NCBI GenBank assembly: GCA_964023275.1
Contig: OZ029919.1
Span: 5,127,367 to 5,191,366, forward strand
DNA length: 64,000 nucleotides
Direction: 5' to 3'
Origin: Norana najaformis
Taxonomy: Eukaryota > Annelida > Clitellata > Crassiclitellata > Hormogastridae
Positions within the stretch are counted from its first letter, which is position 1; each line of letters starts with the position of its first letter. The position numbers were made by a program, and so were the translations under genes. Positions 1 to 9,650 of the stretch are shown here, piece by piece. The notes beneath the pieces are model-generated. The model did no database searches and was not told the origin of the DNA. It worked only from the letters and a program-made list of their open reading frames with translations.

Positions 1-310
1 GGACGCATGATAACAGATATATATATACACACATGTATATATATATATATATATCTGCCATCATCCGTCTTATGTGTTATGTCATAAGACGAAGTTCATT
101 AATCATTGGTACCTTGATATATATATATATATATACATATATATGTATGTATTTCTGCACGCGTATAGGCTATATTATATATAGGTAGCAATGATTAATG
201 GGCTTCGTTGTATTTTTGTGCTGGTTGTCTGCCATTTTAAGGCTTTTATTACAAAGTGACAAGATAGTTAATGATGAATGAATGAATTATGGGCTGCGTT
301 GAGTCTAATC
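1..310. repeat. AT-rich leader with (TA)n tracts
   Basis: Short (TA)n runs near 19-53 and 115-150 lie in AT-rich DNA. No coding signal is visible. Confidence 0.7.
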
Positions 311-354
311 CGTTGCTAACATGTCAAACCCGTCCTAACTATCATTGCTAAAGC

Positions 355-880
355 CACGTATACATGTGTATGTATGTATTTATGCATGTATGTATGTATG
401 TATGTATTTATGCATGTATGTATGTATGTATGTAATATGTATGTATGTATGTATGTAATATGTATGTATGTATGTATGTAATATGTATGTATGTATGTAT
501 GTAATATGTACGTATGTATGTGTATATACATACACACAAACCTACATGCATATCTACATACATACATACATACATACATACATACATACATACATACATG
601 CATACATACATACATACATGCACATGCACATGCACATACATACATACAAACGTACATATGTGCATGCGTACCTACACACAATTAATACATGCATACATAC
701 ATACATACATACATGCATACATACATACATAAATACATACATACAAACGTACATACGTACATGCGTACATACACACAATTAATACATGCATACATACATA
801 CATACATGAATACATATATACAAATGTACATACATACATACATACATACAAACGTATGCATGATGTATGTATACGTGTGT
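355..880. repeat. Compound (TATG)n/(CATA)n microsatellite
   Basis: The first half is TATG-type on the + strand and the second half is CATA-type, so the locus is a large imperfect inverted repeat able to fold on itself. A TGTATGTAATA block recurs about four times near 420-510. The open frames here (His-Thr-Tyr-Ile or Met-Tyr-Val-Cys repeats) are products of the 12-nt translation period and are not genes. Confidence 0.9.
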
Positions 881-1290
881 AACCGCGTATCAATGCATGC
901 ATATATTTGTTTGTGTTTTGACTGTAGGCATACACCACTCCTACTATACTACTATTGTTACTAAACTTCCAACACTGAAGATTGTTATGAGTTTTGCTAG
1001 CATGCAATTACCGTTCCAATTATCCTTTATCATTCCATATTCCCATGGGTATCGGTTGTTTGCCGAACATACTTTCGCGTCTCGTATTACTAACTGCTTA
1101 GCATTTGTCTGAAAAAGAAAATGAATCTCACATCTGTACGGTTTGGCTAGAATGTTTGGCAAGAGAATTGCTGCCAGCTGGTAATAAACTTAGACACAAA
1201 TTGCCGTATAGTGATGGGCTGAAAATGCTTTACGGAGCAGTAAGTTCTCAAGAGGCAAATTTAAGAACACCAATTAGGCTCTAAGTGCGC
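881..1290. other. Unique sequence, nothing recognised
   Basis: No coding, RNA or repeat signal could be supported here. Confidence 0.5.
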
Positions 1291-2320
1291 ATAAATAAAC
1301 TAGGAAAAAGGCAAAGTGGATCGAGCGAGGACTAGGAAAACTTGTTTGCAGGCAATAACAGCTTACATGTGAGAGAAAACACCGCCTGACACCGGGTCAA
1401 GAAAACATGGGTGTATCGGAGTTTGGAATGGAAGATTAGGTCGGATGGAAAAAACGAACTGGCAACATCTGGAATGTATTGGTCGGCCGAAGTAATTCCA
1501 ACCTGCAAAGGCTCGGCTCTCTGTCAAAAGGTCTCCACTTGGAAATTAAGTGGACGAATCTTAAGGTGCATTCCATGTCTACTCCGTACCGGTATATGCT
1601 CCGAGTGACTAAGGAACACCGGGCGAACGTATACAGAAGCTGCTCGGCGTATACTCGAGCACATTGGGTGGTACATGGAGCAGACATGGAATGCACCCTT
1701 GGCTACTTTTGCCACATAAATGTAAGTGTACACGGTTTTCTATAGCGACCGTATGGCCTCGATCCTGCTCATTTTTCAGTGAATTTATCGGGTGAGATCC
1801 TTCATCACCGCTGCACATAACCTTGGCATCCCTCCAAAATACCACGCGCATGCTATATTGGTGTTGAAATTTGGCCTTTGACCCCCGGTCGTAGGGAAGT
1901 CTGTCGCTAACAGATGGATTCTTTAGCACCCTTGCTGAAAATCGACGGCGAGAGACGACCAATTAATGTCATCAATAAATTGCCTCATCTAATGTTCAGC
2001 TGCGTGATGCAGAAGTCAAAGATGAAGTCTCAGTTGAGTTGAAACCGACAGACTGGATCTGGCTTATTCCCTGTTAACTGTTCAAGATCAGCCTATATCA
2101 CAGAGACGTAGCGAGCAAAACTGGTTAGACAAAAAACTTTGATCAAGTCGAGGTAGAATTAGCACGTCGTGTAAAATGCATTCATTCATTCGTACTTTCG
2201 TTAATTCATTCTTTTGTTAATTAGTTAATTGTTTTCTCTCACATCTAAGTTGTTATTGCCTGCAATCCAGCTTTCCTAGTCTCTGCTGGCTCCATTTTGC
2301 CTTTTTCATAGTTTATTTAT
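1291..2320. mobile_element. Element bounded by 90-bp inverted repeats
   Basis: Positions 1291-1380 and 2231-2320 are reverse complements at about 87% identity (roughly 12 mismatches in 90). Both carry the ATAAATAAAC / GTTTATTTAT outer end and the inner GAGAGAAAAC / GTTTTCTCTC end. The 850-bp interior has no transposase. It contains a small fold-back (1561-1700) and, near 1743-1810, a stretch resembling part of the duplicated repeat at 5844-5900 and 12900-12950. This looks like a non-autonomous TIR element or a pair of inverted repeats. The target duplication is masked by the AT-rich flanks, so the class is undetermined. Confidence 0.6.
1561..1700. repeat. Fold-back repeat, 30-bp arms
   Basis: Arms 1561-1590 and 1670-1700 are near-perfect reverse complements (AAGGTGCATTCCATGTCT against AGACATGGAATGCACCCTT). 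They could form a hairpin with an 80-nt loop that itself holds a weaker inverted pair. It is nested inside the 1291-2320 element. Confidence 0.6.
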
Positions 2321-2475
2321 TTATTTAGACCTACTTATTTATTTATGGGTGAATGAATGAAAGAAAGAATGAATTGATTGATGAATTAATTGATAAATTG
2401 ATTAGCTGGTTGATTAACTAATTATTTGATTAGTTGATTAGTTGAATAATTGATTAATTGGCAAATTTTTTTGCC
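2321..2475. repeat. Degenerate simple sequence (TTTA, GAATGA, GATTAATT)
   Basis: Short AT-rich motifs drift in repeat unit across the interval. No gene signal is present. Confidence 0.6.
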
Positions 2476-2700
2476 CATGGCTTGTAACACGGAGAGTACG
2501 GGTTCGAGCCTCCCCTGGAACGGTGGCGCCTTTGTGAATTACTTAAAAGGCGCTATACAAGTTTAGTGATACATACATACATAACGGTTACTGTGTAGGA
2601 ACCTTGAGCAAGTCCTTCACTCACAATTGCTTAGCGCTATCGATTGATGCTGAGTCATTAGATAGTGGCGCTTAATAAATGCAGAAATAATAAAAGCTTA
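2476..2700 (+). mobile_element. 5'-truncated tRNA-derived SINE interrupted by a LINE 3' end
   Basis: The interval shares with the SINE at 4866-5050 the B-box-like GGTTCGAGCC, the GTGTAGGAACCTTGAGCAAG core and the tail AGTGGCGCTTAATAAATGCAG. Relative to that copy, 59 bp (2524-2582) are inserted and flanked by the direct repeat AACGG (2519-2523 and 2583-2587). The insert carries GGCGCC...GGCGCTATACAA and ends in a short CATA run, like a tiny 5'-truncated LINE insertion. Confidence 0.75.
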
Positions 2701-3190
2701 CGAATAACAAGGCAGTCGATTACTCCCCGGGGTAACAAACAGGGGCAATTTTTCTTCTTACAGTAATTAAAAAGCCCTTTGATGAATCCAGGTGGCAGAC
2801 AGTCAAACGCATCTCCTCCCATTCATTACTCTTCCTCGCCTTCCTGTCAACATCTGATGCCAGCACAAAGGATCCGTAAGCAAAGACTCTAATGCTACCT
2901 CGATGTAATTATGTTGTCAGTGGGATTAAATATTCTCAGGAGAAACATCTCTCGTGTGGGGAATGTTTGGCGGACTGCCATTAACAATATCACTCAAGCA
3001 AAGCTTTGCTAATAATGAACCCCAGTCCTCTTGGACAGCTACTGTTATACGCAGCCAGTCAAGAGTAAAATATGCGTAATTGGACAATCTCCTGTCCTTT
3101 TTACGAAAACTCTATTCTGAAAAAATGCTGGAAGCATTAAAAAGAATGCATTAGCTGCTCGATACAAAAGAATCACACCGTGCACCTACT
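2701..3190. other. Unique sequence, nothing recognised
   Basis: Mixed composition without an open frame of note or an obvious repeat. Confidence 0.5.
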
Positions 3191-3199
3191 ACACATTGC

Positions 3200-3308
3200 T
3201 ACACGCACGCACGCACGCACGCACATACATACGCACGCACACACACACACACACACACACGCACACACCCACATACACAAGCACGCACACACGAACACGC
3301 ACACACAT
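3200..3308. repeat. (CA)n/(CGCA)n microsatellite
   Basis: Alternating GCAC and CA units. The His-Thr-rich open frame across it is an artefact. Confidence 0.9.
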
Positions 3309-3354
3309 AAATGCATTAACACTGATTATTACAGACAACTGCATCACTTAGAGC

Positions 3355-3535
3355 TAATCGTAATCGTAATCGTAAACTCGAGATTTCTACAAGGTCAAAC
3401 GAAAGCTGAGTCGCGAGAACCAGTATTCGCAGGCGCTCAGTCAAAATCGATAGGAAGAAGGTTCGGTTCCAGGCCAAGATCTAAAAGTCAGGCAGTCAAC
3501 CAGACGGCTACGGTGGATGGTGTTTGGACCTGATA
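3355..3535 (-). mobile_element. LINE 3' end, TTACGA-tail family, copy 1
   Basis: Read on the minus strand, this ends in a (TTACGA)n-type tail (AATCGTAATCGTAATCGTAA on +). It shares with 9411-9650 and 36411-36640 the blocks GAGATTTCTACA, CGAAAGCTGAGTCGCG, CAGGCGCTCAGTC and GGTTCGGTTCCAGG. It is a 5'-truncated non-autonomous or dead copy. Confidence 0.7.
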
Positions 3536-3580
3536 CCCATACAGCCAACATCCGGCTCTTTTGCTATCACCCCCTCAACC

Positions 3581-3810
3581 AGGAAGTTTGGAAATCGCGC
3601 GTTCGCTCTCGCCGGACCAACAGAATGAGATAAGCTACCAATCGCCATCCGAACTTCACCTACGATAGTCGCATTTAAAGCTGCACTTAAAACTCATTTA
3701 TTTAGACTTTATTACGATTAACTTAGTTTATGTTACGATCTTTCGTGCAAGACTAGTTTTGTTTAATCGAGCTATAAATGTTAGCTTACTTACTTACTTA
3801 CAGCCGTACC
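3581..3810 (+). pseudogene. C-terminus and tail of a non-LTR retrotransposon
   Basis: Frame 3581-3721 reads RKFGNRAFALAGP, then stop-DKLP, then AFKAALKTHLFRLYYD and a final stop. This is the usual C-terminal pattern of jockey/CR1-like ORF2 proteins (R-FG-RAF-AGP-WN-LP...FK..LKTHLF). The internal stop falls where the family normally has Trp-Asn, so this copy is dead. After the stop come about 80 bp of 3' UTR and a (CTTA)n tail near 3785-3800. It abuts an oppositely oriented LINE end at 3355-3535. Confidence 0.75.
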
Positions 3811-4335
3811 CATTGGTTAAACAGTTGTATATACATACATAAATGCATGCCGTTATTGATCTCACAAGTCTAAGGATATCTTAATCGATAGGCCTAGGCC
3901 ATCTGAACCAAAATTTCATCTAAGAGGCTTCAGATAATTTTAATAGACAAATTTCTCTAGCTAACTGAAAAAACATAAATAAAGAAACGCGCATTAGTCA
4001 GGAAGATAGCTGGCATTTTCAGTTTTGACTGGCAGTGTTAAGCGTTCGGTTTGTTATAAGTAAGTAAGTAAGTAAATAAATAAATAAGTAAGTAAGTAAG
4101 TAATGCATTTGTGAACACGCCAAATATGCGTTGTGCTAGACGGGCAACTACTAGTATTCAGCCAAACCCCTTAATTGGGAGAGTTAGTGCATGTGTTCTA
4201 GCGCTAACGACTGATGCGTATCATTATATTTTGGCGCTATATAAGCATGTAAAGTAAAAATACATGGTATAGATAGTATTAAATTGTCAGTTTAAGGCGA
4301 AAGGTACTTAATAGACGGAATTTGTTTCTGTGTTA
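3811..4335. other. Intergenic, with short (TAAG)n tract
   Basis: A (GTAA)n/(TAAA)n tract lies at about 4058-4104. It is followed by GCATTTGTGAACACGCC, the same flank that abuts the tetranucleotide arrays near 7650, 48480 and 52690 (here in the orientation of the last two). This is a remnant of that dispersed repeat. Near 4225-4245 is a GGCGCTATATAAG LINE-type 3' motif. Confidence 0.5.
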
Positions 4336-4337
4336 TA

Positions 4338-4719
4338 CACTGTGTCCGGAAAAATTCCAAGGCTTTACGGTAAATATGAAAATAATTAGTAAACATTAAT
4401 CGATTTTTAAAATTCCAAAAACAGTTTAATCCTGAAATATATAATTACCAACAAAATTCTTTGTAATTTATTAACGGCCCCCGTTTAAAATTACGTCACA
4501 GTGACGTATTTGAATTTTATATTTTGTAAAGAAAGTTGCTAGAAAAATGGCGTTCAGCGAGGAAGACAAAATTGTTATAAAATTTTTACGCCAAAACAAC
4601 AATTATAGTGCAAATAATATTTCAGGATTAAACTGTTTTTTGAATTTTAAAAATCGATTAATGTTTACTAATTATTTTCATATTTACCGTAAAGCCTTGG
4701 AATTTTTCCGGACACAGTG
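4338..4719 (+). mobile_element. Tc1/mariner-type deletion derivative (382 bp)
   Basis: Terminal inverted repeats 4338-4440 and 4617-4719 are 103 bp long with essentially one mismatch over the first 97 bp. They start CACTGTGTCCGG and end CCGGACACAGTG. TA dinucleotides flank both ends (4336-4337 and 4720-4721), the target duplication expected of Tc1/mariner elements. The 176-bp interior retains only the start of a transposase frame (4547). The near-perfect TIRs indicate recent movement, presumably by a full-length relative elsewhere in the genome. Confidence 0.9.
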
Positions 4720-4768
4720 TATACTGAAATCAAGTGAATCCATTTATAAAACTCTGAATTCTGTGTAG
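4547..4768 (+). pseudogene. Truncated transposase N-terminus inside Tc1/mariner derivative
   Basis: The frame starts MAFSEEDKIVIKFLRQNN about 25 residues before the right TIR. This resembles the N-terminal helix-turn-helix start of Tc1/mariner-type transposases that open with M-x-F-S/T-x-E-x-K-x-x-I. From about residue 24 the frame runs into the right TIR and out of the element, so the remaining residues are not transposase. The catalytic DDE/D domain is missing. It cannot encode an active enzyme, but it tells which family the element came from. Confidence 0.7.
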
Positions 4769-4865
4769 GCTATACCAAGAATCATTTTTCTTCAGGAACA
4801 TGTATGCATCTCAGCAATTATTTTGCGCCATCTAGGCATCTGTGAAAGCATTTCGATGAGTAGTT

Positions 4866-5050
4866 GTGGGGCACGGTAGCATATTGGATAGAGCGCTTGG
4901 CTTGTAACGCGGAGAGTACGGGTTCGAGCCTCCTCCCTTGAGACGGTCACTGTGTAGGGACCTTGAGCAAGTCCTTCACTCACAATAGCTCGACGCCATC
5001 GGTTGATGCTAAGTCATTAGATAGTGGCGCCTAATAAATGCAGAAATAAT
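4866..5050 (+). mobile_element. tRNA-derived CORE-like SINE, full copy
   Basis: The head resembles a tRNA, with an A-box-like TAGCATATTGG near 4877 and a B-box GGTTCGAGCC at about 4921-4930, separated by a TTGTAAC anticodon-loop-like segment. The body contains TGTGTAGGGACCTTGAGCAAG, which resembles the conserved core of CORE-SINEs (MIR-like TGTGTGACCTTGGGCAAGT). The tail is AGTGGCGCCTAATAAATGCAG plus AAATAAT. Other copies lie at 2476-2700 and, reversed, 57795-57975. The tail matches the GGCGCT-ATAAAT 3' ends of local LINEs, suggesting shared reverse transcriptase. Confidence 0.85.
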
Positions 5051-5428
5051 AGCTGTAATCGAAGTGCATTACCGTTAAAGGTTTCTTAGGTTTGTCATTC
5101 TTCTCACTGTGCGAAGAGTAACAGTTCAAGTCGGGCTCCATCATTTCTCCTGATAATTTTAATGTTAATGACCTAAATACTAATTCTACACTATTAGTAG
5201 TAATGCTACCACGGTCTGCTGTCAGTGTGAGCAATTTTACTGGTGTTAGTGTTCAGCTTCGACCGTTATAATGCATTCTACTGTAGAGCTTGTTAGTCGG
5301 ACGCAAAAGTACTGATCAGGCTTTCGCTAGGTGGCGACACAAGCCCAATTGCAAGCTATGTGTTTGTTCATTTCGTAAAAACTTACATCGAATGATAGAT
5401 GGACTTGGCTTCATTGCAAGCGTTTATT
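5051..5428. other. Intergenic, no gene seen
   Basis: Around 5225-5285 is a stretch (GTGTGAGCAAT...GTTCAGC...GTTATAATGCATTC) that recurs at about 6611-6668, so part of this is dispersed repeat. Confidence 0.5.
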
Positions 5429-6512
5429 AACATACTCGGTCTGAGTTTGACTTTGGGTAATGGGTAGCTAAGACCTATTTCCGCACAAAATTATGAGCAA
5501 CTCGTACTTCGTACTGCAATGCGCTTCTTTCTAATTGCACAAATGGCGACACCTATCGTATAGCAGCTAAATGTAAGAACAATTAGCAGTCACTAATGAC
5601 TATCCACCAGTGGCGTAGTTAGCCTGTGGAGGGCCGTTGTGCAAACTGAACTTTGGCTATTTTGCTTTACGTGATTGAGCAACCGGGCCTTGGCCCCTTG
5701 GGGGCCCAGGAGCCCCCTGACCTTTTGGGTCCTTTGCACAACTTGCACAATCTATTGCTACGCCCATGCTACCCACAGAGATTTAACTTCCACTAACAGA
5801 AAAAATTGCTAAAAAATTGTAAATTTTACACGTTCATCTACAGTATAGCGACCGTATGGCCCCGACTCTATCGGGTGAGACCCTTCACCACCGCTACAAG
5901 CCGTTTAAGGTCCCCGTGCACGAACCGTGCTAGCCCGAGATTCATATCTCTGAAATAAGCCACGTCAATTGGGGATCCTCACGCACAGAGGCTTCCTTGG
6001 GGTACGGGCTTATCGATGTAGCTAACTAGGTCAGTGATTTGAGATATTTGCACTAGCTACAAATGAATCAGAATTATCTGAATTACGTGCCAGAACCTTA
6101 AAAATACATCTAACTACCACCATTATATCCGTATTTCGACAGCAACGTCACATTTTGAAGACATGGTGAGAACATGATATATTCCACGTGTATACGGGCA
6201 TCATATGCCCTACATATTGACCCATACATGGGCTAGATATGTACGTGTGAAGCTCATATGACGAAATTTTTGTTCGCCAGGTGGCGATATATGGGGCACA
6301 CAAATGTTGAAATATCAATTTTCATGGCTTTGGTTTGAAGCCCCGACCTTTGGGTAAACATTTCAGCAAATTTACCACTATACCATCTAGGCGCGTACCT
6401 TAACCAGTGTTATGCTATGGGAGCTCACATTTAAGTTTGCAGAGCCAAGCTATGCATACGCGAATGTGTAACGCTTTCAAGTTTCTAAAATGCACTATAT
6501 GAATGACCACAT
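5429..6512. repeat. 1.08-kb direct duplication, copy A
   Basis: Collinear with 12491-13568 over its whole length (for example GGTCTGAGTTTGACTTTGGG, ATGGGCTAGATATGTACGT, GCATACGCGAATGTGTA). Both copies end in GACCACATACATACAT, running into a CATA array. Each contains a possible MITE (5609-5768 here) and, on the minus strand near 6318-6410, a tRNA-like segment with an A-box-like TGGTATAGTGG and a B-box-like GGGGCTTCAAACC. This is probably two copies of one composite repeat rather than a duplication of gene sequence. Confidence 0.85.
5609..5768. mobile_element. Possible MITE with GGCGTAG / CTACGCC ends
   Basis: The left end AGTGGCGTAGTTAG and right end TTGCTACGCCCATG are imperfect inverted repeats. 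An inner pair GTTGTGCAAA / TTTGCACAAC strengthens the fold-back. A second copy is at about 12671-12827 inside duplication copy B. No target duplication could be fixed. Confidence 0.5.
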
Positions 6513-6675
6513 ACATACATACATACATACATACATACATACATACATACATACATACATACATACATACATACATACATACATACATACATACAAAACG
6601 CATAAAATCAATGTGAGCAATGTTATTGGTTTAAGCATTCAGCCTCGTCTGTTATAAATGCATTCCGATGTAAAG

Positions 6676-6707
<32 letters not shown>

Positions 6708-6709
6708 CA

Positions 6710-6743
<34 letters not shown>

Positions 6744-6800
6744 CATACATGTGCCTGCATACATACATACATACATATATGCCTGCATACATACATACAT
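6510..6800. repeat. (CATA)n microsatellite in two blocks
   Basis: Pure CATA runs at 6510-6594 and about 6678-6800 are separated by about 85 bp that match 5225-5300. The first follows directly from the end of duplication copy A. Confidence 0.9.
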
Positions 6801-6959
6801 ACTTAGATGGGCTTGAGACAGATGATCGTGGGTGGTCAGAGGGGGGAAGTAAACAAATACAAGATTACAATGTCTTATAGATGAATTTGTAGGGTCTTAA
6901 CAGAGGATTTGCAGTTTTCGGATTGTAAGACTCACATTGTTAAACGAAATGCCGAATAA

Positions 6960-9060
6960 AATTTGTATTTACAAAGTGCTCAGCTGTTTCTGAGACCTTT
7001 AATTCAAATTGCCATTTTACTGTCTGTCTCTCTCTCCCTCTCGCTCTCGCTCTCCCCCTCTCTTCCCCTCTCTCTGCCCAGTATTCTCCATATTTCTCTC
7101 TTCTATATATATATATATATATATATATTTCTCTCTATTTCTCTCTATATATATACTTGCTTGTAAGTTAAGGAAGGTCGATGTCAACGACATAGGCATT
7201 CGTAAGATGTAGTAAAACACTGGATACTACTACTACCAATTTCGCTTGCGTTCATGTTTGTCTTCATGTTCATATGAAAAGGAAGGTCATACAAAGAAAG
7301 CTGGAAAACACGGTGGGTAGTGTAAGGTCGATGTAAGCGCCATAAGATGTCGTTGAACACCGGATACTACTGCTATATACGTAAGGTAAGGTTGATGTCA
7401 ACGGCCCTGGGAGCCAAAAGATGTTATACAACTAGATTCTAATGGTGAGATGCCTAATTCATGAAGACTTTATAGTTGTCAGTCTGCTGTCAGTGTTGCT
7501 GACTTCTAACTGTTAGATGAGGCCAAATGTGTTACAGGTGTCAAACACATCAACCCTGGCAGTAAAAAGATGTTGAGAAGTGAATACTACTACAGCCACT
7601 ATCGCCTACGATTCCTCTCTCAGCCAATGGACATGTGGCGTGTTAACAAATGCATTACTTACTTACTTACTTACCTACCTACCTACCTACCTACCTACCT
7701 ACCTACCTACCTACCTACCTACCTACCTACCTACCTACCTACCTACCTACCTACCTACCTACCTACCTACCTACCTACCTACCTACCTACCTACCTACCT
7801 ACCTACCTACCTACCTACCTACCTACCTACCTACCTACCTACCTACCTACCTACCTACCTACCTACCTACCTACCTACCTACCTACCTACCTACCTACCT
7901 ACCTACCTACCTACCTACCTACCTACCTACCTACCTACCTACCTACCTACCTACCTACCTACCTACCTACCTACCTACCTACCTACCTACCTACCTACCT
8001 ACCTACCTACCTACCTACCTACCTACCTACCTACCTACCTACCTACCTACCTACCTACCTACCTACCTACCTACCTACCTACCTACCTACCTACCTACCT
8101 ACCTACCTACCTACCTACCTACCTACCTACCTACCTACCTACCTACCTACCTACCTACCTACCTACCTACCTACCTACCTACCTACCTACCTACCTACCT
8201 ACCTACCTACCTACCTACCTACCTACCTACCTACCTACCTACCTACCTACCTACCTACCTACCTACCTACCTACCTACCTACCTACCTACCTACCTACCT
8301 ACCTACCTACCTACCTACCTACCTACCTACCTACCTACCTACCTACCTACCTACCTACCTACCTACCTACCTACCTACCTACCTACCTACCTACCTACCT
8401 ACCTACCTACCTACCTACCTACCTACCTACCTACCTACCTACCTACCTACCTACCTACCTACCTACCTACCTACCTACCTACCTACCTACCTACCTACCT
8501 ACCTACCTACCTACCTACCTTACCTACCTACTTACCTACCTACCTACCTACCTACCTACCTACCTACCTACCTACCTACCTACCTACCTACCTACCTACC
8601 TACCTACCTACCTACCTACGACACGAATGTCTCCTTAGCTCCATAGACATGCACAAACCGTAGTGTTAACTATACCTCTATAATAAGGTTATATTTACAA
8701 AAATAATGAAAATTAATTACATCATTCACTATCTGCGATCGCGAACCTTTTCGCGCAGCCTCCGAAATTTAAATTTAAGTATAAATTAAAATTTATTGAT
8801 AAAAAGCTAATCAGGTCTACTGCTTATTAATATCTGCAACTAAGGACGATGTCGTTAATCGTCTGATTTTGTGCGAATCGTCCATTGGAACTTCCGAAAT
8901 TATTAGAATACTACTTTTAAAAGATTTAGCTAATTTACATTTAGCCTATTTTTATTAATAATATTCATCGACAGTGCAAATATACAGAGGTAATGACGTA
9001 AACAAAACAGCTGTATATACGAAAAATAAAAAGATGCACGACTTATTACAAAAGCCAATT
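6960..9060 (+). mobile_element. Dispersed repeat, copy A (pair of 47955-49235)
   Basis: Apart from its internal microsatellites this interval matches the reverse complement of 47955-49235. Shared blocks include CAAAGTGCTCAG, CTCTCT tracts, GTAAGTTAAGGAAGGTCGA, ACTGGATACTACTACTACC, CATATGAAAAGGAA, ACCCTGGCAG, GTTAACAAATGCA, CCATAGACATGCACAAA and a long AT-rich 3' half (GCTAATCAGGTCTACTGCTT and others). It contains about four diverged subrepeats of the form GATGTCAACGGCCCTGG...AAGATGT...GGATACTACTA. No protein is encoded and no terminal repeats or target duplication could be identified, so the class is unknown. Confidence 0.8.
7661..8619. repeat. (CCTA)n array of about 960 bp
   Basis: About 240 near-perfect tetranucleotide units follow a few ACTT units. 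There is one phase slip and variant unit near 8518-8533. The array lies inside the dispersed repeat at 6960-9060; the sister copy at 48390-48475 holds fewer than 25 units at the equivalent point. The open frames (Tyr-Leu-Pro-Thr repeats) exist because no 12-nt reading contains a stop; they are not genes. An array this long may also be mis-sized by assembly. Confidence 0.95.
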
Positions 9061-9410
9061 ATTCATTTGAGATAATTTCAGCACGAATATGAATAGCCCA
9101 TTTTTCATTAATTTTGGCCTCGATGGCTTGCAATACTTCTTGCAGTTTCACATTAACGGCTTGCCATACGCGCTTTGCTTATCCGTGGGTTTAAGAGTCA
9201 GTAGTGGGTGACTATTTTTTGCGTTGAGTCTGAATGTGCAGTAGGCTGCGCGTGCATAGGCCAGGCTAACATGTTCACATCCGTGTTAGCTGGCTAAAAC
9301 TGCGTGCTAGCCGCTTGGCTTGGCAAACGGAGTTTGTACGTCGACGACTGAGGTACGTACTTAACTTTACTGATCATAATGGTATGACAACTGGATAGTG
9401 GAAGTTCCTT
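9061..9410. other. Intergenic, no gene seen
   Basis: Unique-looking DNA without supportable features. Confidence 0.4.
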
Positions 9411-9650
9411 AATCGTAATCGTAATCGTAATTCCGAGATTTCTACAGCGCCCAACGAAAGCTACGTCGCCGGGACCAGCTTATTCACAGGCGCTTAGTAA
9501 AAAAAATCGATAGGCAAAAGGGTTCGGTTCCAGATCAAGATCCAAAAGTCAGACGGAGAGAGCGTGGCAGCTATGGGGGGGGTGTTTGGAGTTGGTGAGG
9601 AGAAAGAGAGAGATAAGAGGAAGAAGGAGTGTCAGCTTACCACCAGCTGT
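9411..9650 (-). mobile_element. LINE 3' end, TTACGA-tail family, copy 2
   Basis: Best-preserved short copy. AATCGTAATCGTAATCGTAA comes first, then GAGATTTCTACAGCGCCCAA, CCAGCTTATTCACAGGCGCT, GGGTTCGGTTCCAG and GATAAGAGGAAGAAGGAGTG. It matches 36411-36632 as far as GGAGTG and then diverges, so family members share the 3' end but differ upstream. Confidence 0.75.

Noticed and set aside
316-1007. His-Thr-Tyr-Ile and Met-Tyr-Val-Cys frames in CATA/TATG arrays (also near 13550, 42100, 52700, 55400, 63800)
   Set aside because: Low-complexity translations of tetranucleotide repeats on both strands.
7661-8619. CCTA array as an interstitial telomere
   Set aside because: The unit is a tetranucleotide, not TTAGGG/CCCTAA, and it lies inside a dispersed repeat whose sister copy has the same array in short form.
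7570-8663. Frames of about 350 codons of Tyr-Leu-Pro-Thr repeats
   Set aside because: They exist in all three forward phases because a 4-bp unit translates with a 12-nt period lacking stops. There is no promoter, splice site or conserved end.
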